Below are positions 36,201-49,090 of a DNA stretch of 64,000 nucleotides, in pieces. Source of the DNA: Hyperoplus lanceolatus (Eukaryota > Chordata > Actinopteri > Uranoscopiformes > Ammodytidae); NCBI GenBank assembly GCA_026929865.2, contig CM049414.1:8027001-8091000 (forward strand). The letters are read 5' to 3'. The position numbers were made by a program, and so were the translations under genes. Each line of letters opens with the position of its first letter. Within the stretch, counting starts at the first letter, position 1. Below the pieces are notes generated by a model that ran no database searches, had not been told where the DNA came from, and saw only the letters and a program-made list of their open reading frames with translations.

Positions 36201-39200
36201 TCACCTACATTTGGACACGATTAGCATCAACCCACACAAACACAGAGCAACCCTTATCTACTGTGTGCTCCCTTTGGTTACCCTTCCCCCCACTCGAGAG
36301 AGAGGCCAGCTCTCAGCAAACAAACAGCCGACACTCAGAGAGATATCAATCTGTCAGTGGGTTGCCTTGTCAGGAAGTTTAAGTAGTCACTGGAGCGCTT
36401 CCTACCTCTCTTCCTCCTTAAGAGCCAAATAAATAAGGGGAGTCGTGCCAGAAGGCTGTCAGCACCTTGGGGCTGCCTCTTGTGTGTGAGTGTGCGCGTG
36501 AATTAGTGTTTAGGTGTGTGCATGCGGTCTCTCTGCTTAGCATGTGCACTCATTGTGTTTGTGAATGAAAGCCAAATGCTTGGTGTGTCAAAGAGCTGAC
36601 AGCTGTGTTTCTATGTGGAGTTACAAAAAAAAGGGAAACTGAAACATTGCCCAAAGCCCTGAAATTGGTCTCATCTTACTCAGGTACTATGGCTTCACCT
36701 GGAAACAAACCTCTCTGCTTTCAGGACTCTACTCCTCCTCCTTTGTGCCCTGCTTTAACAAAAGGTCTGTGGGTGTGACTGAGCAACTCCTTAAACACCC
36801 ACACAAAGTGTGTGTCAGTCGACAGGCCCTTTGATTGGGAGCCTTACTCCACGGTGACAGTAGGTACACAACAGATATGTCTCAAATCGTGGGCAGAAGA
36901 AGAATGGTTTCTGTTACCTCGAGGTCTCCAGAAACACCCAGTCCTTAAATGGACACCTCTACTTCTACTCTCACATACTTACCAATACTGTCCATAGCAA
37001 GTTGGCCAAGTGGAGGGTAGTTGCAGCGCTGGGCGAATTCGGGGCAGTACCAAACCAGAAGCTCCTGGCCCGGCTGAAGTGGTTTGATGGTGTAGAAGTA
37101 GATGTCCAAACCACTCTGGCACGCAACCAGGTTCTGCTCCTTCACAGTGCAGGCCGGGTTGACAAAACGCATCCAGTTGCTCCGCTCCTCATTCAAACCA
37201 TCCAGGATGTGGTGCAAACGCCCCTCCAAGAAGACCTAGAGTGTGAACCAGACACAAGATGGGACATAATTCAGTTTGACATTGTGACATGCTCTGTATG
37301 TGAAACCATGATGACACTGGTTTTCTGATGCCTTTATGGTAAATACTTTGTGTTCTTTCAGCTGAGATCGGTACGCATTGAGTTTTTAGCACACAAGTCA
37401 TCTCCAGATATGAGAGCAGCATCAAATAAGAAATTTCACTCTATGACTGGACTGTAGTATTGAGTGTACTCTACCACCCACCAATATTCTCACCTATCGG
37501 CTTTGTGGTGGAGTCATTGCTGCATCTGCTGACCTTTCAGAAAGCAGTTTAAATTAAGCTTCTTTAAACGGTTATCCCTTACTCTCTTTGGGCCTATAAG
37601 TCTGCTCTTTGTGTGTTCTGCTCTTTGAAGCTGTGCTGTTGCTTGAGTCATGACTGCAATGTTACCATAGAGTCTGTGTTATGGCTGCCGCAAGTTTTGG
37701 TCAGTACTGCACGTTTTCAAGGTTGCTGACTCTAAACTGTAGACATGCAAAGGGCACTTGTGTGTGTAATGGAAGATGTCCTGATGCTGTTGGTTTGTAA
37801 CACAACAGTTCTCAGGCTCGAAGCCATTTCCTTGCTTAGTCAGTGTGAGAGTTTGTGATACTGGAGAAGTGCGGACATGTGTATGGTGTGCTTACTGGCA
37901 GTGATACCACTGCCGAGAGAAGCGGGGAGCGAGGAGAACCGCTGCGTCACTGAAACCAAACAGCTGTGTGTGTGTGTGACCCCGCAGAGCACAGGCAAAC
38001 ACACACATATACCGTGTGTGCAAATTTAAACCCACTTGATGAAGCAGCATTTAAAGACACCCAAAGCACTGGCAAAGCGAAGTCAAAACTTTCACAGGAT
38101 GTCAGACATTGACCACAACTGCTAATTCGTGCCATGCCACAGCCACGGCGGCCTCTCCAGATGGAGATACAGGATGTGAACAGTTTTGAAACACACACAG
38201 ATGAATTTCACATGCGACTACACAAATCCAGAGAGTCACATGCAGCCCACTTACCCTCCAGAAGTACTTCCTGTCGCAGTCTTTCCGCAACGTTTCATCG
38301 GTGTAGCTTTCACCCACCAGAGGGCCGAAACGCGTCCCCCTTGGAATCAGCTCCTTACTGGTCACCCTAAGAACCTGTTAAAGAAAGGCGGACGTGAAAC
38401 CATCAAACGACAGAGTGGTTCACAAATTGGAGACCTGAGCAGGCAGCCGGACCCACTCGGAGTCAAATAATTAGAGGACTGAGATGCATGGGAACACAGT
38501 CTACGTCTTATCTTATTTTCCATTACCTGCTTTTTTCTTGGCAATAAAAAAAAGACCACGTAAATTCACTGGAAAATTGTCCCCCGAGAATCACTACCTT
38601 CTCGAAAAAAGGAAATAAGAATCGACTTGCTGTTTTTATTATATATTGGCTGTCATGGCAAATCTTTCACAGAGAAAGTGTGAATGTTGTGTGGCTTGGA
38701 CAAAATGCTTTTGTTTCTTTCACATGCTGAATATTTCATAAGCCAATTGCCTGGGTTATCTTTGTTGCCTGGGTTATCTTTGGTTTCTCTACCATATTAA
38801 AATTGCACCACTACTCTTGTTCCGCTACCTTCAGGTGTGAAACTCACCCCTCTGTCTCAAGCCTCCAGGGTGTGGAAGAGAGGATAAGGTGACACGGACA
38901 CACCCCGACTAGTCAACTATACCTTAAGCCTTGCACCTTGTTCAAATCCCCCTAAGCAATGGTACTGTATTCTCTCTTTCATCTCTTGGCATGATGTATG
39001 TCCTTGGATCAGCCGCTGCTCTCCATGCTCCATAGAGTTTATCTCTGGTTTATCCTGCTAGTTTTCCCCCCTGCTTTAGCTGCCTTTGTCTGTTGGCTCC
39101 ATTTGAGGTGCCCATTGTGTAGACACATTACTGTATCTTCTCCTGCTGTTTGGTGTCAACCAGACTTCAGACAGACCTCATTACAAGGTCAAAGTGGTGC

Positions 39201-40149
39201 TACAGGTATTTTGCTGCAGACGCCCAGGCTTCTTCCTCTGATCTTGCCTGACCACAATCTTTCATCTACACAGGCTTAACCCTTAATCTTGCATAAGGAA
39301 ACCGAATGTTTCCTTTCATGAATACTCTACTTGGTTAGTCTTTTATCATGTATTTACAACGCTACAGGCGATTTCTCAGCCCTTGGTCATCCAGTTAAAC
39401 ATAAATGTTCTCCACTTTAGATTGCTGTGACACACTTAATCCGGAACATTGTTTATGGCGTTATCCGTAAAGTGGGTCCCAGTAGTAGGTGCTCTGCTTT
39501 ACGGGGTAATTGTGTGCTGGGACAAAGGGTTAGGAATCCGAGGTAGCTACTAATCATAGGGACCTCAGGCTGTGTGCTGAGGAGCTCGCCTTTCTCTCTA
39601 AGGCCTCGACGCTTACATAGCAGAGAGGAAAGGCCGAAATTAGACAACAACATGTCAAGTGCTTCCCGTCTAAGGATGGATGAGTGGATGGAAGGATGTT
39701 GGAGTGACGCAAAGAGTCCCTCAAATATACACAAAACATAAACAGCACACTGTGATGAATGCTTACATACCACTAAGATTTATTGGGATTTCAATCTTTC
39801 TGCACAGCATTAAAAAAAATGTTTTAAAGGATGCCAGCAACTTCTGAAAACTTTGCTTCCCTAGACAATTTGAAAAATTAGCAAACAATAAAATATCTGC
39901 TTTTCTGCGTACCTCTGCAGAGTCGGGGCAGCGCTTCAGGGCCAGGTTTCTGGGTAAGGATCGCTCAGCTCGGGTCCTGCCGCAGCTGCTTTCAGAATCC
40001 TCCTCAAGAGGTTGGTCCTTCACGATATAGGTGCATTTCTCCTCAAAGTCGGCCTCTCTCCACAATGTCATGGTTACGTCCGTCGTTGTGTGTGGCATAG
40101 CCGCTGTGATGATCGCTGAGCTTTGCGGTGAGCTCTCTGAGGTTAACAT
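33228..40149 (-). CDS. prdm1: PR domain zinc finger protein 1 (Blimp-1) paralogue; six coding exons
   Basis: Exons in transcript order: 40149-39913, 38374-38255, 37235-36983, 35467-34434, 34313-34185, 33815-33228. Total 786 aa. [19 protein letters not shown] matches the acidic N-terminus of PRDM1. The PR/SET-like domain spans about residues 80-200 ([59 protein letters not shown]). The Pro-rich middle keeps PRVVYPTQP and [11 protein letters not shown]2H2 fingers are [22 protein letters not shown] (split by an intron), [58 protein letters not shown], and a variant fifth finger ending HLQGFC (C2HC). PRDM1 is a nuclear repressor that directs plasma-cell, muscle-fibre, neural-crest and photoreceptor fates. 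Teleosts have several paralogues (1a, 1b, 1c); I cannot say which this is. An AG at 40182 precedes the start, so a 5' exon lies further upstream. Confidence 0.93.
33930..34140. repeat. Copy of a fish foldback repeat in a prdm1 intron
   Basis: GTTATATGCCACCTAGACCA, TTTCTTTGCCAGG, then AAGTCTTTATGCTAAGCTAG and GCTGGCTCCAGCTACATAT follow the order of a widespread fish MITE. Related sequence, inverted, occurs at 48595-49090 and, at its ends, at 27767-27991. Confidence 0.55.
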
Positions 40150-40182
40150 GGCTGTGGTGCAATGAGAGGAGGAGGCCTGTGG

Positions 40183-43100
40183 CAATGATGGGGAGATAAA
40201 GAAGAGAAACATGTTTGTCATTCCCCCATTTCAATTTATTTTTTTATTTTTTTTGCAGGAGGCAACTTTTTCCTTTTTATGTCAAAATGTCAGGGAAATA
40301 ACATAGACAAAATAATACAGAATACAAAAACAACAGCTGTTGTTTTTAAGTTTTGAATGGAGCTAAAATTAGACTCCGGACTGGAAGATGTGACACAGAG
40401 GAGGCAGCACCAAGTTGGGGACGTTGAGGAGGAGAATGTAACTTTCCCATCCTCCATTGCTACTACCGGACAAACAAACTTCAAAGTGTAACCTCCGTGT
40501 TGCTGCCCCATTGCCCCCACTGTCCCATACATCCTGTGACTCTCCAAAATCACAAGCCCTGGGCTATAAGGGAGGTTCCTGTGCACGTCAGTCCCCGGAG
40601 CAGCACCACTTTCACAAGGAAATCAGCACTCCTAGTGAATCGACCAGACTTCCTCTGAACTGACTGGGACTTGGCTCTAAGCCAGCTCCAAGCTCTCTTT
40701 CTCTTTCTGTCTGTCTGTCTCTCCCTTCTCGGGAAGAATGTAGTCAGGTACCTGGTCCCTGACAAAGGCTCAGTTCCCCTCCGACTGATGGGATGAAACG
40801 GTGAATTAGTGAAGTGTAAAAAAGAAAGATGATAGATGACTTTTGATTAGAAGACAATGCTCAGAAGATGTGTCCTCTCTGAACTTCCTTTTTCAGGCTC
40901 ATCAGCTGGTCTTTGAGTTAGCATTAGATAAGGTCTGTGGTTGGTAATAGTAGGTAAGCACTCATGTGATATACTGTATGTACCCTCCTGAAGTGAGAAC
41001 AAACTTAACTGAAAAAATGTAAAGCTCACTTAAAATCGGGCTTGAATGGCATGCAATTCCCAAATCCTGCACAATTACTTGTAAAAAGATCTTCAGTAAA
41101 GAGACTGTCATTACACTTCTGATGTTTTTATTACTAAATGTTTTATGTAAGTCCTTACATGTGCTACAGTAACAAAATATCTCAATTTTTTCCATGGGAG
41201 AAAAAAAAACAAGACAAGGAATTCAAAATAAAAGTGCAACGAGATGAGATTTATGGACATCGTTTCACCCTCTTTTTCTCTGAAGTGTGTCACCACAGCT
41301 GACTCGGAATGACTGTCACAAGTGTGACAGCTCACTCTGAAACCACCGAACCGGGTGACACAGCATAAAATATTTTCTGAAAATCAAGACATGAGTCAAA
41401 GGCCCACAGCTGGGGATCACACATTGACGCATAACAGGTCTAGAAAGCCCTGTTCACCTCACTTTGACATTACGTTTTCCACGGGACAGTGTCTCAATTT
41501 CCAAAAATAAATGAATAGATAAGGCAATTGAGAAAAAAATTAATAAAAACAATAGTTGTTTGAAATATTACTTCATATGTATTATTAATTAAAATAATTA
41601 ACTTAAGCTCTGGTACACATTTGTATCATTGAGATAAGAGAAGGATGATGCACACTTACTGTGAAGCCTTGAGAGGAGCCACACATAGGGCAGGCTGTCA
41701 GCGCCTTCCTCTGAAAGCGTGAGTGCCTGTGAGCAACCGGTGGCTGTTCTCTGTGTCTTGTCCTGTCTCTCTCTCACAGTCTATCAGCCAACCTCAGTAT
41801 CCTGTGTACCTGTGTGGGACCAACTGCGCGACTGAACCCTCCAAGTGTGTGAGTGTGTGTTTGAGACAGCAAGAGAGAGAGATACACTCCCTTTTCCTCT
41901 TGTGCTCCCTCCCCCTCCTCCCCCCTGTGCCCCATGACTCCTCCTTGGAGAGTGTTTGCGTGTATGTGTGTACTTAGGTGTGTATGTGTGTGTGTGTGTG
42001 TGTGTGTCACTTTCTTGCCCCGAGGTGTGAGGCTTTCTCCAGGGGGGGTTGCACTGGCTGTCACACAGCTATGTCCGGATCAGACAAATACATCTTGATT
42101 TTCTGACACCCACTCCATCTTTCGTGTGTACCTGTGTTGTGTTTTCGGAAGTTCGAGAGCACAGAGGAGATGAGGTCACACTGTTGCTTGTGTAAAGCAA
42201 GAAAGGAGGATTTTTTTTTCTTCTAAAAAGTAATTGCAGTTCTATTCAAATTAATTCTATTTAAGTTTTTGCTGTGGCATAGGTCATGGAGCTTACCATA
42301 TTGTCACACCATCAACCACACACACACAAGATGACGACAGCAATTCTTGGTCTATCGTCCATGATAGTGTGTTTAAAAGAAAATTACATTTCGATAAACT
42401 GAAATGTAAATTGACTTTAATCCAGTGAAGTAAAGTGACACTTATTGAATATGAAGAAACTCAATATCCAACTCCTCGTCACTGCAGCAGCTGCAGACCC
42501 AAATATTTCCATGTCATGTATTAGTGTTGCCTGTTTGACTCACTTATATGGGATACATGAGCTGAGCTTCAGAGGTAAGATACGTATGACAGAATTGTGT
42601 GAAACTGATCACAATTCTTTATATTTCACGATTTTCCTCTTAATTCTTAACTGTACAATCGTGGAACGTCAACAAAAAGAACATATAGGTGGCAAAAACA
42701 TTTAGTTTAAATGAGGTCTTCAACAAACGATTGTTTTTTAATCGATTATTAAGGAGATTTTTATTTATTTATTTGTAGTTGATGAAACATCACAATAACA
42801 GCACAAGGTGATGTCAGCACATGTCTTCAACAGCCCTTCACCCAAAAGATGTCCCTCGTTTTGCCTATAAATGACATAAACAAATATCAAAATAGATGCT
42901 GATTTATCAATTTTATTCTATCTACTTGTTTTGTTTTGAGAGTGGGCGGCTTATACATTGTATTACTGCTTAGAGAATATGTAGAATATTGAAAGTTCAA
43001 ATAAGTATTCATTTCTTATAAAATAAGAGCTTCTGTCTCCTTCTCATTTTTCTTCTTTTTGTCTTCCTTCCAACTCTTTCAATACATTTTTAGCACAGTA

Positions 43101-46100
43101 TATGCTGAACATGTATCCCATCTTTCAAACACTCTTCCACATTACTATGCTCTGCTACTGAACAGTGCAGGAGGCTGTGACATAAAACTGTGCCAAAATA
43201 GAAATAAAATATTGGAATATGGCTAGCAGGGGGTAAGTTTTTTGGTGCATGCAGAAACGTTTATTCTTCCCCCCAGTGTTTTCCCTTTCAGGAGACTTGT
43301 GTCCAGATGTCCTTCTGTACTGCTTGGCGGGGGAGAGATTCACAATGTGTGTTGATACTTGAGTCATGCTGTACGTTTTTATCTAGCCCGGCTTTCACCC
43401 CCGTCTGCTCTTGCCTTTCTTTTTTTTTCTTCTCCAAAGGCAACATTTGACTTGGCCTTCTGCCAGCCAGCTGAGCTTAAGAACTGTCTGAATTTTTTCA
43501 GACTCGTCAGCCACGCGCGTGCTTGACACGTGGCACATTATGATTATTGTCTTGTGAGCTCTTTTCCATTCAGAGATGCGTATTTGCCATGCAGGTCCAC
43601 TTTCTCCTCTTTGTGGGTAAGTTCCTCTTGCTTTGCCATGTGTCAAGTGAATTCTGGTCTTCATATACTCTCCTTGGTTTCTGCAGAGTGCCGTTCTTCT
43701 CTGCAGGCTTCCTGTCCAACTCATTGCACCTGACCAAGCCACTAATTACGGCGGCTGACATGAGCCACCGTGTAATTTAAAATGCACTCATCTCTTGCCG
43801 TTTCTCTCTCACTCTCTTTGCCTTCAGCCATGTCAGTCATCACCGTCTATTCAGCCCTCTTCCTCCTCCTCTTCCTCTGTTGTTCCTCTCTATTTGAACC
43901 TTTTCTTCAGTAATACACATGTTACTCATACGTACTCTGTGAGTAATACACTTAATTCACTTATTGACAACATGTTTTGGAACGTGGGCTCCACCCATAT
44001 GTAACCACATAGAAGCCAGTGCTTATATGTTGGAAGTTTGGCTTGGACTGTACGTGATATTTGACATGACATTCTTCGACTGGCAGGGTGATGAGCAGGC
44101 TTATGGAGGCATGCAAATGACCGCCCCAAAACAAGTGTGTAGGGAAGGGTTATTTACCTCTCTGTGGGACAAGAAGAACAGGTTCACTGTCTGACAGTGG
44201 CAGACACAATAGTTTTTTTTAAAAATTAGCATTGTAAGAATTGACAAGAAAGAAATGTATGTTAGAGTAGACTTAACCTCAGTTTCTTGCTGTTATATCA
44301 GCTCGATCTTTTCCCCTCTTACCTTATACCTTATCGTATGTTTATGAAGCAGATTCCTTAAAGGGATGAAAAAACTGATGTTAAAATATTTTGTACTTGT
44401 ACCAAGTTTGCGTCTTGACATTTGGCTTTGTACGCAGTTGCGCCAGTGCTGCAATTATCTACCACAAAAGGATACTGGAAAAGGCTGAGTGAATTGAATT
44501 GAGCAACAATGCATTTTCTTTCTAATAATAAGTTACATGGTCTCGAGAAAAAGGGATTAAGGCCTATTATCTCAATTTGTTCTAGTGGTACCGATGCCGA
44601 TGCGTAAAAAGAGTTTTGGTTTGACTTGTTTTGGTTTTGGGTTACCAGGCTCTGAGATGACTCAAGAGATACTTTTTATAGAGCTTTCTCTGTAACTCAA
44701 ATTGAGCCGCAGACCTCACCATCAACAGTTTTCTGTGGACCAACTATTTCCTTTCAAGAAAAAGCCCCTTACAAAACTGTGATACCCTGTGTGTCTTGTG
44801 GATTACCCAGGGTAGTGGTCACAATAGTTTTTATCAAACAAAACAGATGCATTTGGTCTAGTATTTCTGAATCATAATTTTTCAAAGAAGTAAACGCTTT
44901 AATCAACATTTCACACACCTCCATTGCACTGCAGTATAGAGGCCGAAATCTCAGAAATAAATATCTCAATGTCTTGTGTTCTTTGTCTGAAGGGTGATTT
45001 ATTGCTTTGACAATAACTTATATGCAAAGGGAACATTACAGTAAGAACAAGATACAGTTGGTCACCGGGATTTTTTTCTTCAATAAACCAGAATTCAGAG
45101 AGCAGCTTGTGTACGGGGAAGCTAAGGGTGCCTTTGGGGACTCTGTAGACGGTGTATAGGTATCTTAAGCCCTGTAATTTCCATGCTTGAGCCTGTACGT
45201 GCCTAGGGACATTTCTCACAGTAGGATTAAAGGCAACCACTCCGTACCCTCCCCCCCCCCCAGAGACGAGGACAATGCTCTTTGGCAGAGATGGCCCGAG
45301 AAAGAGCCCGTTTTATAACCCATTACGGGTAAAATGTTTGACGCATCCTCCACCTTTTTCTAAAGTTTTACGGGCTGACTCTGGGAGAAATATTTCACAT
45401 GCTGTCACAGCTGTCTTGTCGCCACAGGCCCCGTGCCCTCATCCTGTCACCCTCATTTTTTTTCCTACCTATCAGCCTGTCAACCTTACCAGCCTCCCTG
45501 TCCATTTCATTTTACCTTATGTGATTTCCTATACCGTGCACCACCATGCACTCTATTCAGCTTGTGGTCGAGAAATCACTCATATGCACATGCAACCCCA
45601 GCTTTTGACAGCTCCACTGCAATATGAACATAATGAAAGCAAAAAAAAAGCAAGCGTATAATTTGTCTTTCTACATCTTCATTTCCCTCCTGTTTTCCAT
45701 TTCAGGTGCAAATGTGAGTAAATGTCAGCACATCACCGCACAGACACCACCCACCTAGTCCACCGACCGTCTCTCTCCCCCCCTCCTCCCCCCTCAACTG
45801 GTGGATGATCCCCTGTTGACAGGCCCAGGGTTATTATCATGGTTTCATGGCTGAGAGGAATGCTACTGCGCTTCACAACAGATGTCTTCTCAAATCCTGT
45901 CAAAAGCCACCCACAGAGGTGAGGAGAAAACACGATTAACCGCACTGCAGCTCACCCGCAGTAGATGTCTGTAACCTGTGAATGATAGAAAAAATTCCAA
46001 CAACGACAACACGGTCAGGGCGCATGCGTGCCTAGTACCTACCTGCACACACACATGCATGCATGGACAGAGAGCATTTCCAGGGAGGGCTAAGAAAAGA

Positions 46101-46195
46101 TTTGATTTCCAAGAAAATATATGCATTTCAATGTCTGACCAAGGTGACGCTAATACAATGCCAGCAAATGTAATTGTGTCAAATCAGACATAAGT
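40183..46195. other. prdm1-prep interval, proximal part
   Basis: About 6 kb without a recognised coding exon. It should include prdm1 5' exons and promoter. Seen: a TG tract (41981-42007), an octamer ATGCAAAT at 44113-44120, and AT-rich low-complexity DNA. No tRNA or rRNA gene. Confidence 0.4.
41661..41720 (-). other. Possible 5' untranslated exon of prdm1
   Basis: On the - strand, GGCTTCACA is followed by GTAAGT (41659-41654), a strong donor, about 1.5 kb upstream of the coding start exon. Its acceptor or transcription start is not defined. This is only a candidate. Confidence 0.2.
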
Positions 46196-46395
46196 TAAAA
46201 GTGCAGTCAGTGATTCTGGATAAAAGCTTGTTGTCAAAATCAGTGAATAGCTCCTCATGCTGTGCTACCTGTTCTTACTATGTGTGCACTGGAGAAAAAA
46301 ATTCTGGTGTTAATACACAGCTTAGGCTCTGTAAACCGGCATTTTGTTAGCTACGGTTGGCTGAGGAGATATTCACTGATTTTGACAAAAAAGTT
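46196..46395. repeat. Related copy of the 12.5 kb MITE family, with internal foldback
   Basis: AAAATCAGTGAATAGCTCCT and TCTGGTGTTAATACACAGC match the interior of the element at 12527-12777. In addition TTGTCAAAATCAGTGAATAG (46231 on) is inverted as ATTCACTGATTTTGACAA (46372 on), so the copy can fold back. Confidence 0.6.
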
Positions 46396-48256
46396 ATTTT
46401 GAAGACAAGTGCTCTCCAAAATGACTTTTTATGGTAGATCGTATTGTAAGCTTCACATCAGTGTGAGGTGACCTACGTGGAGATGAGTCGTGTGTGCACA
46501 GATTTTCAAAAGCAGCAGAAGAATAGATTGACTTAACATACAGCTCAGGGGCGGTTCCATGGTGTCAGTGTTAAAGAATCTGCAGTGTAATTGACACATG
46601 TTCCAGTCTGGAACATTTGTCATGTCATTTTTCTGTCTCTCCAATTTTTACGAACTTTGATCCGGACATACAGGATGAGCAGCTGTTGACTAACCTGTGC
46701 TATAATAATCAGTTGCTAAGGCCGTAAAGATGGACAAGAACATCATTGGTTTTGAATAATGATTGAACGATTATTTGTTTGTTATGTAAGCAGTTCTGCT
46801 TACGTAAGAATGTGATAATCCACAATGACTGAAACATTCGTTTTTTTTTTAATTCTATGTGAGCTGTGTGAGCAATGCCAAATTGATTATGCCTTATGAA
46901 GGACAATACCGTTTGCTCCGGTTCTGATTCTGGGATAAGGTAAACATGTTGGACCTTGGAACAGTATAATGTCACAAAACAAACATACCAGCTTTTTCCA
47001 GCACTTTTCACTGGATCTAACCTGGCCTTCCTCTGTGAGTTGTTCTCTCATTAGTCATGGAGAAAACTAAATCTGTTGTTACTTGTGTCCTAATAATGTG
47101 ACAGTGGCAGTCACAAGAAAGATTGTCATTGTCCCATGGCCCAGTCAAGCTTTCGCCAGCCTTCCACTGACTCCCGTATGAATTTTTTTTGACCCCTTCC
47201 CAATCAATGCTGTTAGCGGTTTTGGCCTGCTGTTTGACGTCTCATGTTCAGGGTCGGGCTCTGTTCAATTTAACACGTATTGATGATTTAATTGTTTTAA
47301 ATCTTGAATACTGTATAATATAAATAATATGGTACATGTATTTTGATTTACAATTTAGCATTTAGCATACACATAAAACACATTCATGTTTAAAAATATA
47401 TACAAGAGCATGCAATTGTTTGCTCATTGGAACGACCATCCTGACCTAAGAACTCAACCCACTGTGGTTGACCCCTGTGTGTTTCATCATATGGTACTAA
47501 GCAAAACATCCTTTCTTGGTATTTGGTCTCACATTAAGTGTTTCCCCTTTCCCACACTTGTTTTCAGTTCCGTCAGCCCTGTTTATATCGGCCGATCTTA
47601 ACGGGTTACCAACACTGATGTAAAACCTCTGGTATTCCTTTTTAACTGACCTTTAGTAGCAAATAGCTCAACCTCTCTCAAATACATGTGAGTTGCAGAA
47701 TGATATGAATGACTGACTCAGTGAGTGGGGAGCTGCACAGCTGAGGGAGTGTCAGAGCATGGGGATTCACCTGAGGATCCACACATTGTTTTGTCTTCCT
47801 CTTGATTACTAAGGCAGACTGGAATAATGACCAGCAGCGAGACTTGTCATCCGGGAAGGATGCACACAAACTTGTACACACCACTCCCACTTACACACAC
47901 ACCGTCTCTCTCTCTCTCTCTTGCTCTCTCTCTTAGCTTGTCTCTCTAAGATGTAAAAACCGATAGCATTAAGTTATGTTACAATAAATGGGGAAATAAG
48001 CTGTAGAGCGGATTTTAAGTTTTTGTGTTTGTGTATTCTGTATATTTGAAGTGTGTTGACCATTTGTATGTGTCTCTCAGGAGTAGCTAGCACACTGGGC
48101 TCAGTTGGCCTTGGGTAGCTTGCTGTTCTCGGATTCCTGCCATATTTCTGGATGGCCGCTGAACAAACAGAGGTGAACCTGATCTATGCTGTCACACTCT
48201 GGTACGGGGTAGAGTTTCCCTGACTCTCTCTCTCTCTTTCTCTCTCTCTTGCTCGT

Positions 48257-48258
<2 letters not shown>

Positions 48259-48322
<64 letters not shown>
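48259..48322. repeat. (CA)n microsatellite
   Basis: A CA tract following a TC-rich run (48221-48250) in the prdm1-prep interval. Confidence 0.9.
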
Positions 48323-48324
<2 letters not shown>

Positions 48325-48594
48325 CTTCCTCCCTGATTTCCCAAATTAAGACATACAGCAAGGCCAACCCCTGCGTGAGCTGATGCAATATGCTTGTGTA
48401 TAATTTGTATACGTCCGAAAACATTCATCACTGCTTGTCCAGTGTTAGTGACACCAATCTGTACTCGTATTTTAAATAAACTATCAAACAATAAATCAAG
48501 TGAAACCGGTTCAGCAGAGCAGTATCGCCACATCGATCGTGATGGTCGAAGAGGATACAAGAGTTTCTGATCATGGACTGATTGAAAGGTTACT

Positions 48595-49090
48595 TTAAAT
48601 ACTTGAACAAACAGTTCAGCATTTTTCCTAAATACTTTCTATTGGATTCTTGCCCAGTTAAATGAGAAGATTGATACCATCTCTATGACACCGCAGCCAG
48701 CAGACTGTTAGCTAAGTAAAAACTGGAAGCAGGCCAGGGGGGGGAAAAACTACCCTGGCTCTCAAAGAAAAGGTGAGCAACTCCATCTACCAGCACCTCC
48801 AAAGCTCACAAACTAACACATTATATCTTTAATATGCAGGCTTATAGGCCTACACAAATGGAAATGTTTAGGGCTAGGCTACAACGTGTTGTGTACTGAG
48901 TAAAAAAATAAAAACAAATAGTGAGTTTAGATGCTTTTTTTTGGAGACAGGAGTCAGGCCAGCTCTTTGCCCCAGTGCCAAGTCTTTATGCTACACCAGC
49001 TACTGCCAGGCTACATCTTCATATAAGAACAGTGAATAAGGATATTCCACAAAAATCATTAAGTGTCCTTCGAAGATATAGTCTACACGT
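48595..49090. repeat. Foldback fish repeat (palindromic MITE)
   Basis: GTTCAGCATTTTTCCTAAATAC, GAAGCAGGCCAG, CTCCATCTACCAGCACCTCC and AAAGCTCACAAACTAACACA follow a very common fish repeat. The second half (CCAAGTCTTTATGCTACACC, GCCAGGCTACATCTTCATAT) is the inverse arm. Diverged, so an old copy. Confidence 0.55.

Noticed and set aside
43395-43780. Overlapping frames of 60-115 codons on both strands in the prdm1-prep gap
   Set aside because: No similarity to known proteins, no codon bias and no splice context.
44109-44122. Octamer ATGCAAAT as a POU enhancer
   Set aside because: A single 8 bp match in 18 kb of AT-rich DNA is expected by chance; mentioned only in the interval description.
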